Shown here: positions 48,601 to 58,600 of the stretch, in pieces
How positions within the stretch are numbered: position 1 is the first letter of the stretch
Layout of the letters: each line of letters starts with the position of its first letter
DNA from: Hemileia vastatrix
Taxonomy: Eukaryota > Basidiomycota > Pucciniomycetes > Pucciniales > Zaghouaniaceae
Assembly (NCBI GenBank): GCA_030280995.1
Contig: JASXTE010000007.1
Location: 6,826,001 to 6,890,000 of the forward strand
Reading direction: 5' to 3'
DNA: 64,000 bases
Translations under genes and position numbers: made by a program
The notes under the pieces: generated by a model
Told to the model about the DNA's origin: nothing
The model's input: only the letters and a program-made list of their open reading frames with translations
Database searches by the model: none

Positions 48601-50964
48601 AAAATGGATGAAATTAATATGGCTATTGCATTAAAGAAATGTAAGTTTGGATTTCAATCCTTGAAAGTACTTGGACATGTTGTATCTGGATTACAAGTTT
48701 GTGTTGACCAGAATAAAGTGGCAGCAATTAAAAAAATTGGGATACCTAAAAATGTAAAAGAGGTTCAAAGTTTTTTGGGTATGTGTGGATATTATAGACA
48801 ATATATTAAAAATTACCAATCCATTGCAGCCCCTTTAACAACATTAATCAGGAAGAATGAAGCTTTCATTTGGAATAATGAAAGACAACACGCCTTTAAT
48901 AAATTAAAGGAATGTTTAATGACAGCTCCAATATTGGGACTGCCAGATTTCACCCTACCTTTTATCTTGTACACTGATGCAAGTTTCATAGGTTTGGGTG
49001 CTGCTTTACAGCAAAAACAGATAATAAATGGAAAATTATCTGAAGTAGTTATCTGTTATATATCCAGAACCTTAAGAAAAACAGAATTAAGGTATGGTGC
49101 CACACAGCTAGAATGTTTAGCTGTGGTGTGGGCTTTGGAGAAACTTCATTACTATCTGGAAGACCAGAATTTTGAACTTATAACAGATTGCAGTGCAGTT
49201 AAATCATTACTAAACATGAAAACACCTAATAGGCACATGTTTAGATGGCAACTAGCTGTACAAGAGTACAGAGGAAGAATGAAAATCACTCACAGAGCAG
49301 GAACATTGCATTCAAATGTGGATTTATTATCCAGAAGTCCTTTGCCAAATGATGCTGACAACCCAGCTTATGTACCTGAAAATGAGGTTATACATATATT
49401 TGGGATTTATATAGTGGATTTAGAAGAAGAGTTTATGCAAACTATATTGGAAAATTATTCATCTGATAAAGATTTGTCTAAACTATCTACCATTCTTAAT
49501 GATCCAACAAATGCCTCCATGAGTGCATTAATTAAAACCTTGCCTCCAAAGTATAAAAATGTGTTGGAAAAATGTAAACTATCAATTAAAGATGGATATA
49601 TATATTACAGGAAAAAGTTAAGCAATGTAATAGTAATACCACCTTCTATGAAAGAGTTAATGTTGATTACTTGTCATGATGACATCTTAGCTGGTCATTT
49701 TGACTTTAACAAAACATTAACCAGAGTTAAAAATACAGCCTGGTGGATAAACATGAAAGAGGATGTACAAAAATACATTGAAACATGTGACTCTTGTCAG
49801 AAATCTAAAAGATTAACTGGGAAGAGAGCTGGGTTGTTACAACAAATAGAGCAGCCAAAAGCTCCATGGGAAATTATAAACATGGATTTTGTAACTGGCT
49901 TGCCATTAGCAGGAAAAGAAAGTTTCAATTCTTGCTGGGTAATAGTGGATAGATTAACAAAAATGTGTAAGTTTATCCCTACCCATAAAGAGGTATCTGC
50001 TAAAGACTTGGTGTTACTATGGTGGACTCAGATGATGAATACTGCTGGGTTCCCCAAAGCCATAATCTCTGATAGAGATCCTAAATTTACTTCAGAGTTC
50101 TGGACATCTTTGATGGAAGTATCAGGTTGTCAATTAAAATTGTCTACAGCACACCATCCACAAACTGATGGGCTGGCTGAGAGGATGATACAAACTCTAG
50201 AAGACATGATCAGAAGATATTGTGCCTTTGGATTAGAATACAAAGACAATGAGAAATTCACACATGACTGGGTAACATTAATTCCTGGCCTTGAATTTGC
50301 TTATAACAGCACAACTCATTCTGTAACAGAGAAGAAACCATTTGAACTCTGGCTGGGATATGTACCAAATACCCCAGTAAATCATTTAAATAAACTACCA
50401 AGGTTGGATATACACCCTGGCACTAAATCCTTTATTCATATGCAACAAATGTGTAGAAAGCATGCAGAAGAATGCATCCAAAAAGCATTTGAATATGAAA
50501 AGAAAAGGTGGGACAAATCTCATAAAGAATTTGAATTTAAAAAGGGAGATGAAGTCCTCATATCAACACTACATTTTAACTTACAAGGTAATGTTAAATT
50601 AAAGGATCCCTTTGTAGGACCTTTTGTAGTAAATAAAATGGTTGGGAATAATGCAGTGGAAGTCATATTATATGCTCCATATGATAGGAAACATCCAGTT
50701 TTCCCTATCTCATTATTGAAACCTTACCATGCAAATGATCCTGACTTATTTCCAAAAAGAAGGGGAAGGCCTAAAAAGCAACCTGAAGAAATTGTGGAAA
50801 AAGCAGAGATTGAAAAAATACTCAAGAAAAGAATCCTTACTAAAGAAAAAGGAACTGAGTATTTACTAAGATTTAAAGGGAAATCAAATGAATTTGATAA
50901 ATGGATACCTGAAAAAGAAATTTCTAATTTATCCACCCTTCTTAAAAAATTTAAACAGAAATAA
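45517..50964 (+). CDS. gag-pol: Gag-Pol polyprotein of element D with chromodomain
   Basis: One unbroken frame of 1,815 codons (first codon GTG; first in-frame ATG at 45754). Order: charged coiled-coil region (about 130-250), Gag domain (about 325-500: WPKLDQYPSFDGDSKSDW, then FESVLSEGINYSWNEW), variant zinc knuckle C537-C550 (CYKCNESWVKGHTC), protease (LDTGAAGS, D651), RT (MPFGPKNAPSVF; YIDD at 1005-1008), RNase H (YTDASF, D1154), integrase (GHFDF, CDSCQ; D1457, D1519, E1555 with the standard 35-residue spacing), and a C-terminal chromodomain (about 1765-1815: YLLRFKG, DKWIPE). Gag and Pol are fused, unlike in B. All catalytic residues are present. B2 inserted 36 bp after the stop, so the coding part is untouched. 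Confidence 0.93.
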   Translation: MGLVCPKLQQSSSTGIQQSPLQGKAKERQGKWNKTVVSHPSSQDQLYNPNNELLIGNEIDRELLDIIDKDLKNYSFENNMLDLSLHEDNVHSFIDHQENTINIKMESNELKIDPDDESSELETDKIEYFLKENPMESKIISKLLLRIEKLEEFSRESNNNTESVLLNITQSLSTTANKLKVIENSNNELINENKRLNSEIKNLEIKLEHSQNIMATIEGRVKLSFSNVNDTLTHVPVIKDRLQRVEIEVANILKNTETIKDNTSYVERVPVFMKHSDDKPMMEHEHSVMGSENIKSVKDEINDHLSKVSELLNIPQVREAKTSQKNWPKLDQYPSFDGDSKSDWQQFIQRIDNLKFSYKLPEEEITSKLISLFTDVALLWFESVLSEGINYSWNEWKALIERQFGGPKFRITQQRLYERARYNPNAGDKPMVFLMNLIKIMKAMDPKMDYEEWKEKIIYKLPISVRDIIVARTETVRDTSGFINICNEILLNHKYETKYSNYRQSVDVVKPTTSKLPVEKKKPSAPLVPKRQENNTCYKCNESWVKGHTCKKRINVIETSQNSEPSNHEDENVESSEDCKSNISYSDDENEIFVLEQDIMFLNDAIPHTDTSLTSIEEAEIIKDVSHDTYKITPIRAPIIICGKEMNAILDTGAAGSVVSLNALMKLDSKYQEKLEPVQTKNWRGFGSVLNPIGKYKTAVFFKYNNGYVRAVCEFVVMDNNNCSDWFIIGNDLLTKFGIKLDPANSYFTIGVNGKRKFKICSENSVYAISPREEQLQGGRTTNEVGELENEIQKASFSPQLSKIEQEDILRLIKSYPMAFAHGSNELGLVKDHEMKISLSCDLDNIPGSLKKKPYPASPAKRKDIEDNIKLLLEMGIVEKVDTTPKYCVISPVLISYEKDKARLCGDYRALNTYTVDDIYPLPRIASIHATLQGAKYISCLDGNKGYHQIPVERNSQNYLLITTHMGIYKYVRMPFGPKNAPSVFQKLMDSVFHQEMVEGWLLVYIDDIIVFSKTYDEHLNHLKRVFQKMDEINMAIALKKCKFGFQSLKVLGHVVSGLQVCVDQNKVAAIKKIGIPKNVKEVQSFLGMCGYYRQYIKNYQSIAAPLTTLIRKNEAFIWNNERQHAFNKLKECLMTAPILGLPDFTLPFILYTDASFIGLGAALQQKQIINGKLSEVVICYISRTLRKTELRYGATQLECLAVVWALEKLHYYLEDQNFELITDCSAVKSLLNMKTPNRHMFRWQLAVQEYRGRMKITHRAGTLHSNVDLLSRSPLPNDADNPAYVPENEVIHIFGIYIVDLEEEFMQTILENYSSDKDLSKLSTILNDPTNASMSALIKTLPPKYKNVLEKCKLSIKDGYIYYRKKLSNVIVIPPSMKELMLITCHDDILAGHFDFNKTLTRVKNTAWWINMKEDVQKYIETCDSCQKSKRLTGKRAGLLQQIEQPKAPWEIINMDFVTGLPLAGKESFNSCWVIVDRLTKMCKFIPTHKEVSAKDLVLLWWTQMMNTAGFPKAIISDRDPKFTSEFWTSLMEVSGCQLKLSTAHHPQTDGLAERMIQTLEDMIRRYCAFGLEYKDNEKFTHDWVTLIPGLEFAYNSTTHSVTEKKPFELWLGYVPNTPVNHLNKLPRLDIHPGTKSFIHMQQMCRKHAEECIQKAFEYEKKRWDKSHKEFEFKKGDEVLISTLHFNLQGNVKLKDPFVGPFVVNKMVGNNAVEVILYAPYDRKHPVFPISLLKPYHANDPDLFPKRRGRPKKQPEEIVEKAEIEKILKKRILTKEKGTEYLLRFKGKSNEFDKWIPEKEISNLSTLLKKFKQK

Positions 50965-51000
50965 ATTTTTGTTCAACCAGCTGAGGGGTTAAAAAACCAG

Positions 51001-52181
51001 TATGGTAAGGTAAACTCTTACAGTCGCCTTGCTGCAAGCAGAATCCGGAGGAGATATGTGGATTTAGCTGAAAACCCCGTCCTTCCAATAAAATAACAAA
51101 GTAGGTGTTCTAAATCACTAAGCTAACCAATCTACTTAGATCTGATTGATAAAAATAATGAAACTCTAAAATAATTAACGCTTATTGAGATTTAAAGAAA
51201 GTGGCTGTTGATAAAGAAATACTGATAACAACAATTAAGGTGTACCAGTGAAAGATCTGAAAAGATTGACTTTTATGTTTTTATAATATTTTTAATTTTT
51301 ATGAGACAGCAATAATCAAGTCCCAGCGATGAAGACCTTTCTAAAGATACCCTGTATGAAGTGTTATTTAAACTGTTGAATTGTATTTCTAAAATGTTAT
51401 GTAAAAAATAATAATGTTATAAGGGTATTACAAGTTATTTTAATTTGTTGAGTAATAAAAAATGAGACTGTGATGGTTAATGATTAAGCTGTATGATGTG
51501 TCCCCCCCCTCAATTTCGAGTTTGAGAGTCGCTTAAGTATTCCTAGTCACGTGCCTAAGTTTTCCCCTCCAGAGCTCTTCCAGAGTCAATCCGGAGCCCG
51601 TACGGAGTCCGTACGGAGCCGGAACGGAGTCCGTACGGAGTCCGTACGGAGTCAAAGCGGAGTCCGTACGGAGTCCGTACGGAGTCGAAACGGAGTCCAT
51701 CCGGACTTCCGGACTCAATTTAGAACCTTAAAACCATAATAAAAAATCTAGAAAAATTACACATAATAGAGCTACTTCCCCTTTACCTACCAAACTAATT
51801 TTCGTAGTCTGCGCAGCTCTAATTATCCCGTGAAAATTCATCAAAGTTAAGTAATTTTTGAAAAACGTAAATATTTCTATAAAACTTTAAAATTCATTTA
51901 AAAATATAAGAAAAATAGTAAAAATTCTGGGAAAATTTCCCAAGGTTCTTGAGTGACTCGACTTAATACTTATAAATTTTTCAGACCGTAAAAATAAGTT
52001 TTCTCCGTAAAATAAATTGTTTTCGTGTAGGCATTCGCTCGTGACCAATTTCTTCATATTTAAAACTCAAATAAATTAAATAAAACCCTTTTATATATAA
52101 AAAAATAATAACGCCAATCTTGCACGCCGTAATAACTCCTTTTACATATTTAGGTGCCGTACTAAACTTTAGGCTACCACA
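51001..52181 (-). repeat. 3' LTR of B2
   Basis: Same ends as the B1 LTR (TATGGTAAGG to GGCTACCACA). It shares with the other B2 LTR several differences from B1, for example AAGTAGGTGTT near 51100. Confidence 0.95.
51596..51700. repeat. TCCGTACGGA minisatellite (6 sites)
   Basis: Six CCGTACGG palindromes, arranged in more 11-bp doublets than in B1; the partner LTR has four. Confidence 0.9.
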
Positions 52182-52191
52182 TCCTCCCTCC
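52182..52191 (-). promoter_or_regulatory. Polypurine tract of B2
   Basis: GGAGGGAGGA in sense orientation abuts the 3' LTR. Confidence 0.9.
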
Positions 52192-52304
52192 AATCGAGAA
52201 TGTCCCCATTCTTAAAACTTTGCATAAGTGGTCGATCACAATATTCATCTTTAACCTTCAACCACCATCTTCTTTAATCAACTATAAAATTCATCTTCAC
52301 TAAT

Positions 52305-52997
52305 ATGTCTTCCAAAGAACTTGTCGCTCCATGTGAACTCTGCGCTCGATACCAGGTACTTTGTTTAATGTCCAACCCTAATCTTCCTGGCAGAACAGCT
52401 TGCGACTTATGCCGTGTGAAAAAAGTCAAATGCAACCGGCCAATAGTTCCTTCTAAAACAAACGTATATTTAGGACCAGCAGCTCTCCCTGATCCCTCAA
52501 CTTCTAAAAAGCGATCCAAAATTCCTGTCTTCTTAAAACGAATAAGAACAAAAACAGCTTCAAAATTTCAATCTTCATCAACGGATCCCGGCCTAATTTT
52601 GCCTTCACAAGATCCTAATCCTATAACGCCAGTACCCCCAACTAACTTTGCTGAGACTATGTTTCCTGGCTCTAAATGTAAGACCCTATTTATCTTACTA
52701 AAAAAAACTTTTAATCAAAATTGACTAAACCTATGACTTAATAACATATTTGAACTTCTAGCTGTCGAAATAACCAACACTGATGATGTTGGTAGAGTGA
52801 AGACGGACTATATCAATCATTACCCAAATTTTCATCGCTATCTTTTTCTTGACTTTACTAATGAGTTGAAACGAAAAATGCTGGCCTATTTTCAAGAAAC
52901 TCCAGCTAATAACCATGAAGACCTCATGAAAAGAAGAATTTTAATGCAAAGCTTTGATAATGATGTTGAACAATTTCAAAGAAATTATCTTTTCTAA
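52305..52997 (+). CDS. Antisense zinc-cluster protein, B2 (two exons)
   Basis: Exon 1 52305-52677, intron 52678-52761 (84 nt; three bases of an A run shorter than in B1), exon 2 52762-52997; 202 aa. The six cysteines and the frame are kept. Compared with B1 there are only a few replacements (QVLC for QVPC, KFQ for KVQ, FHRY for FHHY), none at a cysteine. The intron differs in length but the splice sites are identical, which fits a functional gene. Orientation antisense to gag-pol and position next to the 3' LTR are as in B1 and family A. Confidence 0.8.
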
Positions 52998-53579
52998 CAG
53001 TATAACTTGATAAAATTTTGTTTTTGCTTGGTCTTCTTAAACTTTCAACATAAATGATGTTTTCTTTCTTCTCTGGCTTGATATAACATAAAATAAAATA
53101 AAATAAATCTTGTGATGATTCCACTACTGAGAGCAAGGTTTGAATCCCTTCAGACTCCCATATACCAGTCTTCCTTCTTGTCACAGCATTGAGAGAGTGG
53201 ATCTTCCTATGAGCCGAATACTCCTGATTCCAACCTCATAGGGCCCCCCACTGAGCCGAATTCTATGATTCCAATCTCGCCATAAGGTCCTCCAAGCTTC
53301 ACACCAAAAAAAATGGCCTAACTATGAGGCACTAAAAAAAATCATTCCCTAAAATCCAACTACCATCCTAACTTCTGATTCCTTCATCACAATTTTCAAA
53401 CTTTGCTATACAGCAAGCCCATAAAATACTTTTGCCAGGCTTCCAATAATAATTTCAACTTTAGACCATGTTAAAGCGCCACAAATTTCACCTAATTCAC
53501 CATTATGCTTTCATTAGCATCATTACCACCTAAAATTTTAACCTCCTAAAGCTATCAGCACCCAATTCCAGAAATAATT

Positions 53580-54280
53580 GAATAACCAGTTTAGAGTCTT
53601 AGTGGACAGTGATAAATTAAAAGATTGAATTGAGTTATCCAAACAAGATTGACATTCCAATTTAAAGTCTTGGTAGACCAAACATTTAATCGATTGCCAG
53701 TTTATGGTCTTGGTGGACCAAAGATCGTTTAGGTGCATAAATAACTTGATATATTCCTAAGTAAGGCCTAGGCTTGACCAAAGATTGAATAAATTTGTTA
53801 ATCCAGTTTAATGTCATAGTGGACCAAACATTTGATCGACAAGTAATCCAGTATAAGGCCATAGTGGTCCAATGAATGTTGAATTATCCTGCAGATATTA
53901 ATTTTCCAGTTTAAAGTCATAGTGGACTAAACAATGAATGAACTACCAGTTTAAAGTCATGGTGGACCAAACATTTAATCGATAAGAAATCCAGTTTAAG
54001 GTCATGGTGGACCCAACACTTGATAATAGTCCAGTTTAAGGTCTTGGTGGACCTAACAAATCCAATAAAAAATTTTAACGATAGTCTTGAAATTTAGCCA
54101 GTTTAAAGTCTTGGAGGACTAACAGCTCCGAAATTTGTATAAAACCCTTAAGGAAAGTCTTGAACAGTATCCAGTTTAAAGTCTTGGAGGACTAACAGAT
54201 CCAAAATACGTATAAAAAAAAAACCTTAAAGAACGTCTTGAACAGTAGCCAGTTTAAAGTCTTGGAGGACTAACAGCTGT
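53580..54280 (-). repeat. Hairpin-TAAACTG array (H1), B2
   Basis: About 12 copies, in the same order as in B1 for the first nine; of the GGACTAACAG tandem units only three remain against seven in B1. Confidence 0.92.
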
Positions 54281-54394
54281 CTTGAAGTAAAATCCCATAG
54301 GTATTGAGCTCCCCTAGACCCTGTTTCCTGTCTAAACTAAATGAATAAAACTAAAAAGAATGAAAACTAAAAAAATAAAACTGAGAAATATAAT

Positions 54395-54545
54395 AATTTG
54401 GTTTAATTAATTATTTTTTTTTATTTGTTATTTTATTTTTATTTTTATTTTATTTTTATTTATTTATTTATTTTTATTTATTTTATTTTATTTTATTATT
54501 TTTTTTTTTATTAATAATTTTTTTTTTTTTTTTTTTTTTAAATTT
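54395..54545. repeat. T-rich low-complexity tract, B2
   Basis: T runs broken by single A bases (TTTAT units), shorter than in B1. Confidence 0.93.
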
Positions 54546-54719
54546 AAAATAAAAGATTTTAGAAAAGATATTTTTGAAATAAAAGTTAAAATTTAATTTT
54601 AAAGAAAGATAAATGAATGTGAAAAGAAAGATAAAAAAAGTACTAAAAAAAAAATTTTAAAATAAAATTTTAAAAGATGCCCCCCGGCCATTTGATGAGC
54701 CGTACCCTTGACATCATAC

Positions 54720-54745
54720 CCACATCCAAGTGCAACTTGATGTGG
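54720..54745 (-). other. Conserved hairpin H3, B2
   Basis: Identical to the B1 copy: CACAT-C-CAAGT, GCA loop, ACTTG-ATGTG. Confidence 0.72.
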
Positions 54746-54814
54746 TTACACAATTTTGAGAAATTGAAAAGAAAAGAAAATAAATGAAGGTTTTTAGAAG
54801 ATAATTTTTATAAT

Positions 54815-54876
54815 GATGATCACTGGGTGGGCTCCCTCCAATTTATAAAAATGATTAGAGACCACCAATGAGCATC
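54815..54876 (-). other. Conserved hairpin H4, B2
   Basis: As in B1 with one change (CCAATGAGCATC for CCAGTGAGCATC), which turns a pair in the stem into a mismatch or wobble depending on the strand. Confidence 0.7.
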
Positions 54877-55103
54877 ACCTTTACAATAATTCATAATATA
54901 TATTAAAGAAAAGAAATCACAATCTAACATAAAAAATCAAAAACAAAATAACAAAATAATAAAATAAAAAAAATCTTGAATCCGGCGTTGGGAGCGGTGT
55001 CTCTTGATTCGTTCCAGTTTATAGTCTTAGTGGACTTCCTAAAATTAAAAGACAAAGCCAGGATTCAACTAGAAACAGGGAAAATTTTGGAAACGAACAT
55101 TAT

Positions 55104-55144
55104 GGGGTAATTGTGTATAGAGCAGCCAGCCCATCAATTACCCC
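55104..55144 (-). other. Conserved hairpin H2, B2
   Basis: Arms GGGGTAATTG and CAATTACCCC, perfect over 10 bp, identical to B1. Confidence 0.82.
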
Positions 55145-55359
55145 CACACTTGCCAATATTAAATTAAGAAGGTTCCCCTGTGAACACTTCTTCCAATAAA
55201 TTTTTAAAATTTTTCCAACACGATCTTCACCCATATTTTAAGAATTTTAAATTTTGAAAATTTTCAATGAAGGTTTTCTTGAATTTCGTTAAGTTTCATC
55301 ATAGTTTCGTCGACCATATACAGTGTAACGATAGTAAAGCATTTTGATAAAAAAGAAGA

Positions 55360-55665
55360 TAGTTTATCCTCGTTGCGGAGGTATCCATAAAATTTCGTTG
55401 ATATCATAGTTTATCCTCATTGCGGAGGAATCCATAAAGTTTCATTGATATCATAGTTTATCCTCATTGCGGAGGATAAATTTAATAAAAGTCATTCAAA
55501 TTGTAGTTTATCCTCATTTCGGAGTTATCCATATAATTTCATAAATGTCATAGTTTATCCTCATTGCGGAGGATCCATAAAATTTAAGAAGTTTCATAGT
55601 TTATCCTCATTGCGGAGGAATCCGTAAATTTTCATCAATATCATAGTTTATCCTCATTGCGGAGG
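55360..55665 (-). repeat. TCCTC-type hairpin array (H1c), B2
   Basis: Seven copies of TCCTC-ATTGCG-GAGGA with AGTTTA, two fewer than in B1. One left-most copy has the loop GTTGCG. Confidence 0.9.
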
Positions 55666-58600
55666 AAGACTTCGGCACTCCTGGTGCCTCTAGGATAGAA
55701 CCGTTTCACTTGATCGGCCGCTACCCTCTTCTTCAATACTACTCCATCCAACTCTTCTAGCACATATGAACCGCCGGAAACTTGCTCCTTGATTTTATAC
55801 GGTCCATTCCACCTATCTGCAAACATCTTTCCCCACTGACTTTCCAAACTCCTATTATACACCAGGACCATATCACCTGGGTTCAAAGGTTTCCTTAATC
55901 GATGTGCCAACCGCTCATCCCAATATCTAACTGATTGATTTCGGATCTTCATCATCCGTGAATATGCCTTTTCTAAATATTCTTCTTTCTTTTCTAGCTG
56001 CATCATTCTTGCACACAATAATTCTTCAGTAGTTTTGACCGTGTCCCAGTCAACTCCAAGATATGATTCAGCTTCTAAATCAACCGGTAAAACTGCTTTC
56101 TGTCCAAAAACAAGTTCATAAGGTGAAAATCCGGTCGTCCTTTTGGCAGTGATTCGATCAGCAAATAAAACTAAAGGTAAATAGTGCCTCCACTTTTCGG
56201 CACTTGTCCCACACATTTTAACTAAAGCATCCTTAATAACTTGATGCCCTCTTTCAACCATGCCTTCAGCTTCAGGATAATATGGGGTTGCTACCCTAAC
56301 CTTTGATCCAACTTTCAATACGGCCTCTTTAAACTCTGTCCCAAATTCAGAACCTCCATCTACCGTTACCAACTTCATCACCCCATACCTATATACCCAA
56401 TTATTCAAAAAAAATTCTGCCACATTTTTGGCAGTTAAATTAATAAGAGGCGCTGCCTCTACCCAACCAGATAAATCATCTCTGGCCACAATTAAATATT
56501 TATACCGTCCCTCTTTTATATGAACGGCATCTAAACTAACTCTCCCAAAGAGCGTATATTCACCGGTCGCGCGTCCAGGCTCTTTTGGCCTTAAATAACT
56601 TCGTCTTTGACATTCTTCGCATGACTGAACCCACTGTTTAACAGCCATCTTCATGCCAGGCCACCAAAATCGATCAGAAATTCTTCTAAATGTTTCTCCA
56701 ACGCCTCTATGCCCGAGATCTTCATGCAGTGATTTCAAAACTAATTCTTGCCCCTTCTGTTGAGTTATAACTACTTGAGGATTTGGATACCTCCTCCTCA
56801 TTAAACGTCGACCAGATAGGTAAAACGTAGATGACTTCCTCTTGATAGCCACCCATTCATCGTCTTCACATTCTTCTGGCCTCTCTAAAGTCAACAAATA
56901 TTTGACTAACAAAAAATAAAAACCAGTCTGACCCCAGACTTCATCTTGAAAATCGATTAATATAACATCAATAGGGACTTCTCTATCACCAATATCACCT
57001 GCACATGAATGAGCCAATAATCGTTGACCCCTAAATAAATCTTTAATCGAGCTATGTCGACGTTTTTCTTCTGAACCTTTGGATCCTTCGAAAACCGTAT
57101 TTGAAAATACCTCTTTCTCTTTATCCACCTTTTTATTTAAGTTCTCTAATTCTCCAACATATACACCATTCCTTAATTTACTACTATCCCACACTACCAA
57201 TCCATTTTCCTCTACATACACCACATCTTCTTCTACCTCCTCTCTGCCGAATTTATCTACACCTTTTCCAACACCTTTATTAACATATAAACTATTTTCC
57301 AGTTTATCCTCTTGGTGGAGGTCATCTTCATCATCATAATCTAAACACAATAGTCCTGCCAGTTTAACCTCATGGTGGAGGTATGGAAAGTCTTCAGCTC
57401 CTTTAGTGCTGGCTTTGATAATAGGTATATCTTCATCGAACTCTTCTGAGTCTGAATCTTCTTCAGTGGGTGGTCTCCTTGATAAACCATCTGGCATAGT
57501 AAAAGTCTTGCCAGGCTTATGAACTAAATCAAACCAAAAATGTTGAATAAAAGCTACCCATCTCGTCATGGGTGCGTTTGGTAAACTTGGGGAATTAATC
57601 ATCTGGATTAACGATTTTGCATCCACTTGCAACTCAAAATGCTGCCCCCACAAAATATGCTGAAGTTTCTTCAGTATTTTTGCCACACCACATAATTCCA
57701 ATTTCGGTTGAGAATATCTTGATTCGACCTCAGTAAATACTACAGATTCATACCTAACTGGCCTGATGTAACCAGCTTTATCCATCTGAGACAAAACCGC
57801 CCCAGCTGCAACCTGACTTGAATCAACTGCTAAATAAATTCTGCCAGCATCTTTTCCATAATCCAACTTGTGCAGGACTAAATCCTTCCCCACAACCTCC
57901 TTCAACTTCACAAACGCCTTCTCACACTCTTCATCCCACTCCCAGTCTGCATCCTTTCTCGTTAACCGTCTCAATGGAGCTGCCAATGAAGAAAAGTCCT
58001 TGATAAACATTCTAACATATACGCAAACGCCTAAAAACCCTCTAACTTCGGTCGTATTCTTGGGTCTTGGCCAGGACTGAATTTTGTTAACTTTCTTCTT
58101 GGACATAATCCTACCCTCTCTACATACCACATGGCCTAATATTTCTAAGGCTGGCACACAACATGAAAATTTTGAACCTGAAATAGTTAAGCCAGCCTCT
58201 TCAATTCGAAACAAGATTCTTTCTAATGTAATTGCAAACTCCCAAATGAATTTGCGTATGCCGGGATTCTCTTCCAACACCTGGTTATCATAGTCGGTTG
58301 TTGGTCCCTTAATTCCTCCATCATCTATAAAGATTCCAGCATATTGTGGAATTTCATCTTGAAGGATCCAAGCCATCTGAGCTTGATAAACTGCAACCGA
58401 ATTTGTTGCTCCTTGAGGTAATCTTGTTAACTGTAAACGTCCAAGTGGTGTATCGAATGTAGTGAGAGGCCTTGAGTCCGGATGTAACTCTCTCTCATCA
58501 TATCCACCCATAATATCTCCCAAACCATAACACACTCTCCCTGCAAACGCTTCAACAAACTCCTCAGCACTAGGTGGTATCCCAGCATCCTTTATTGTAA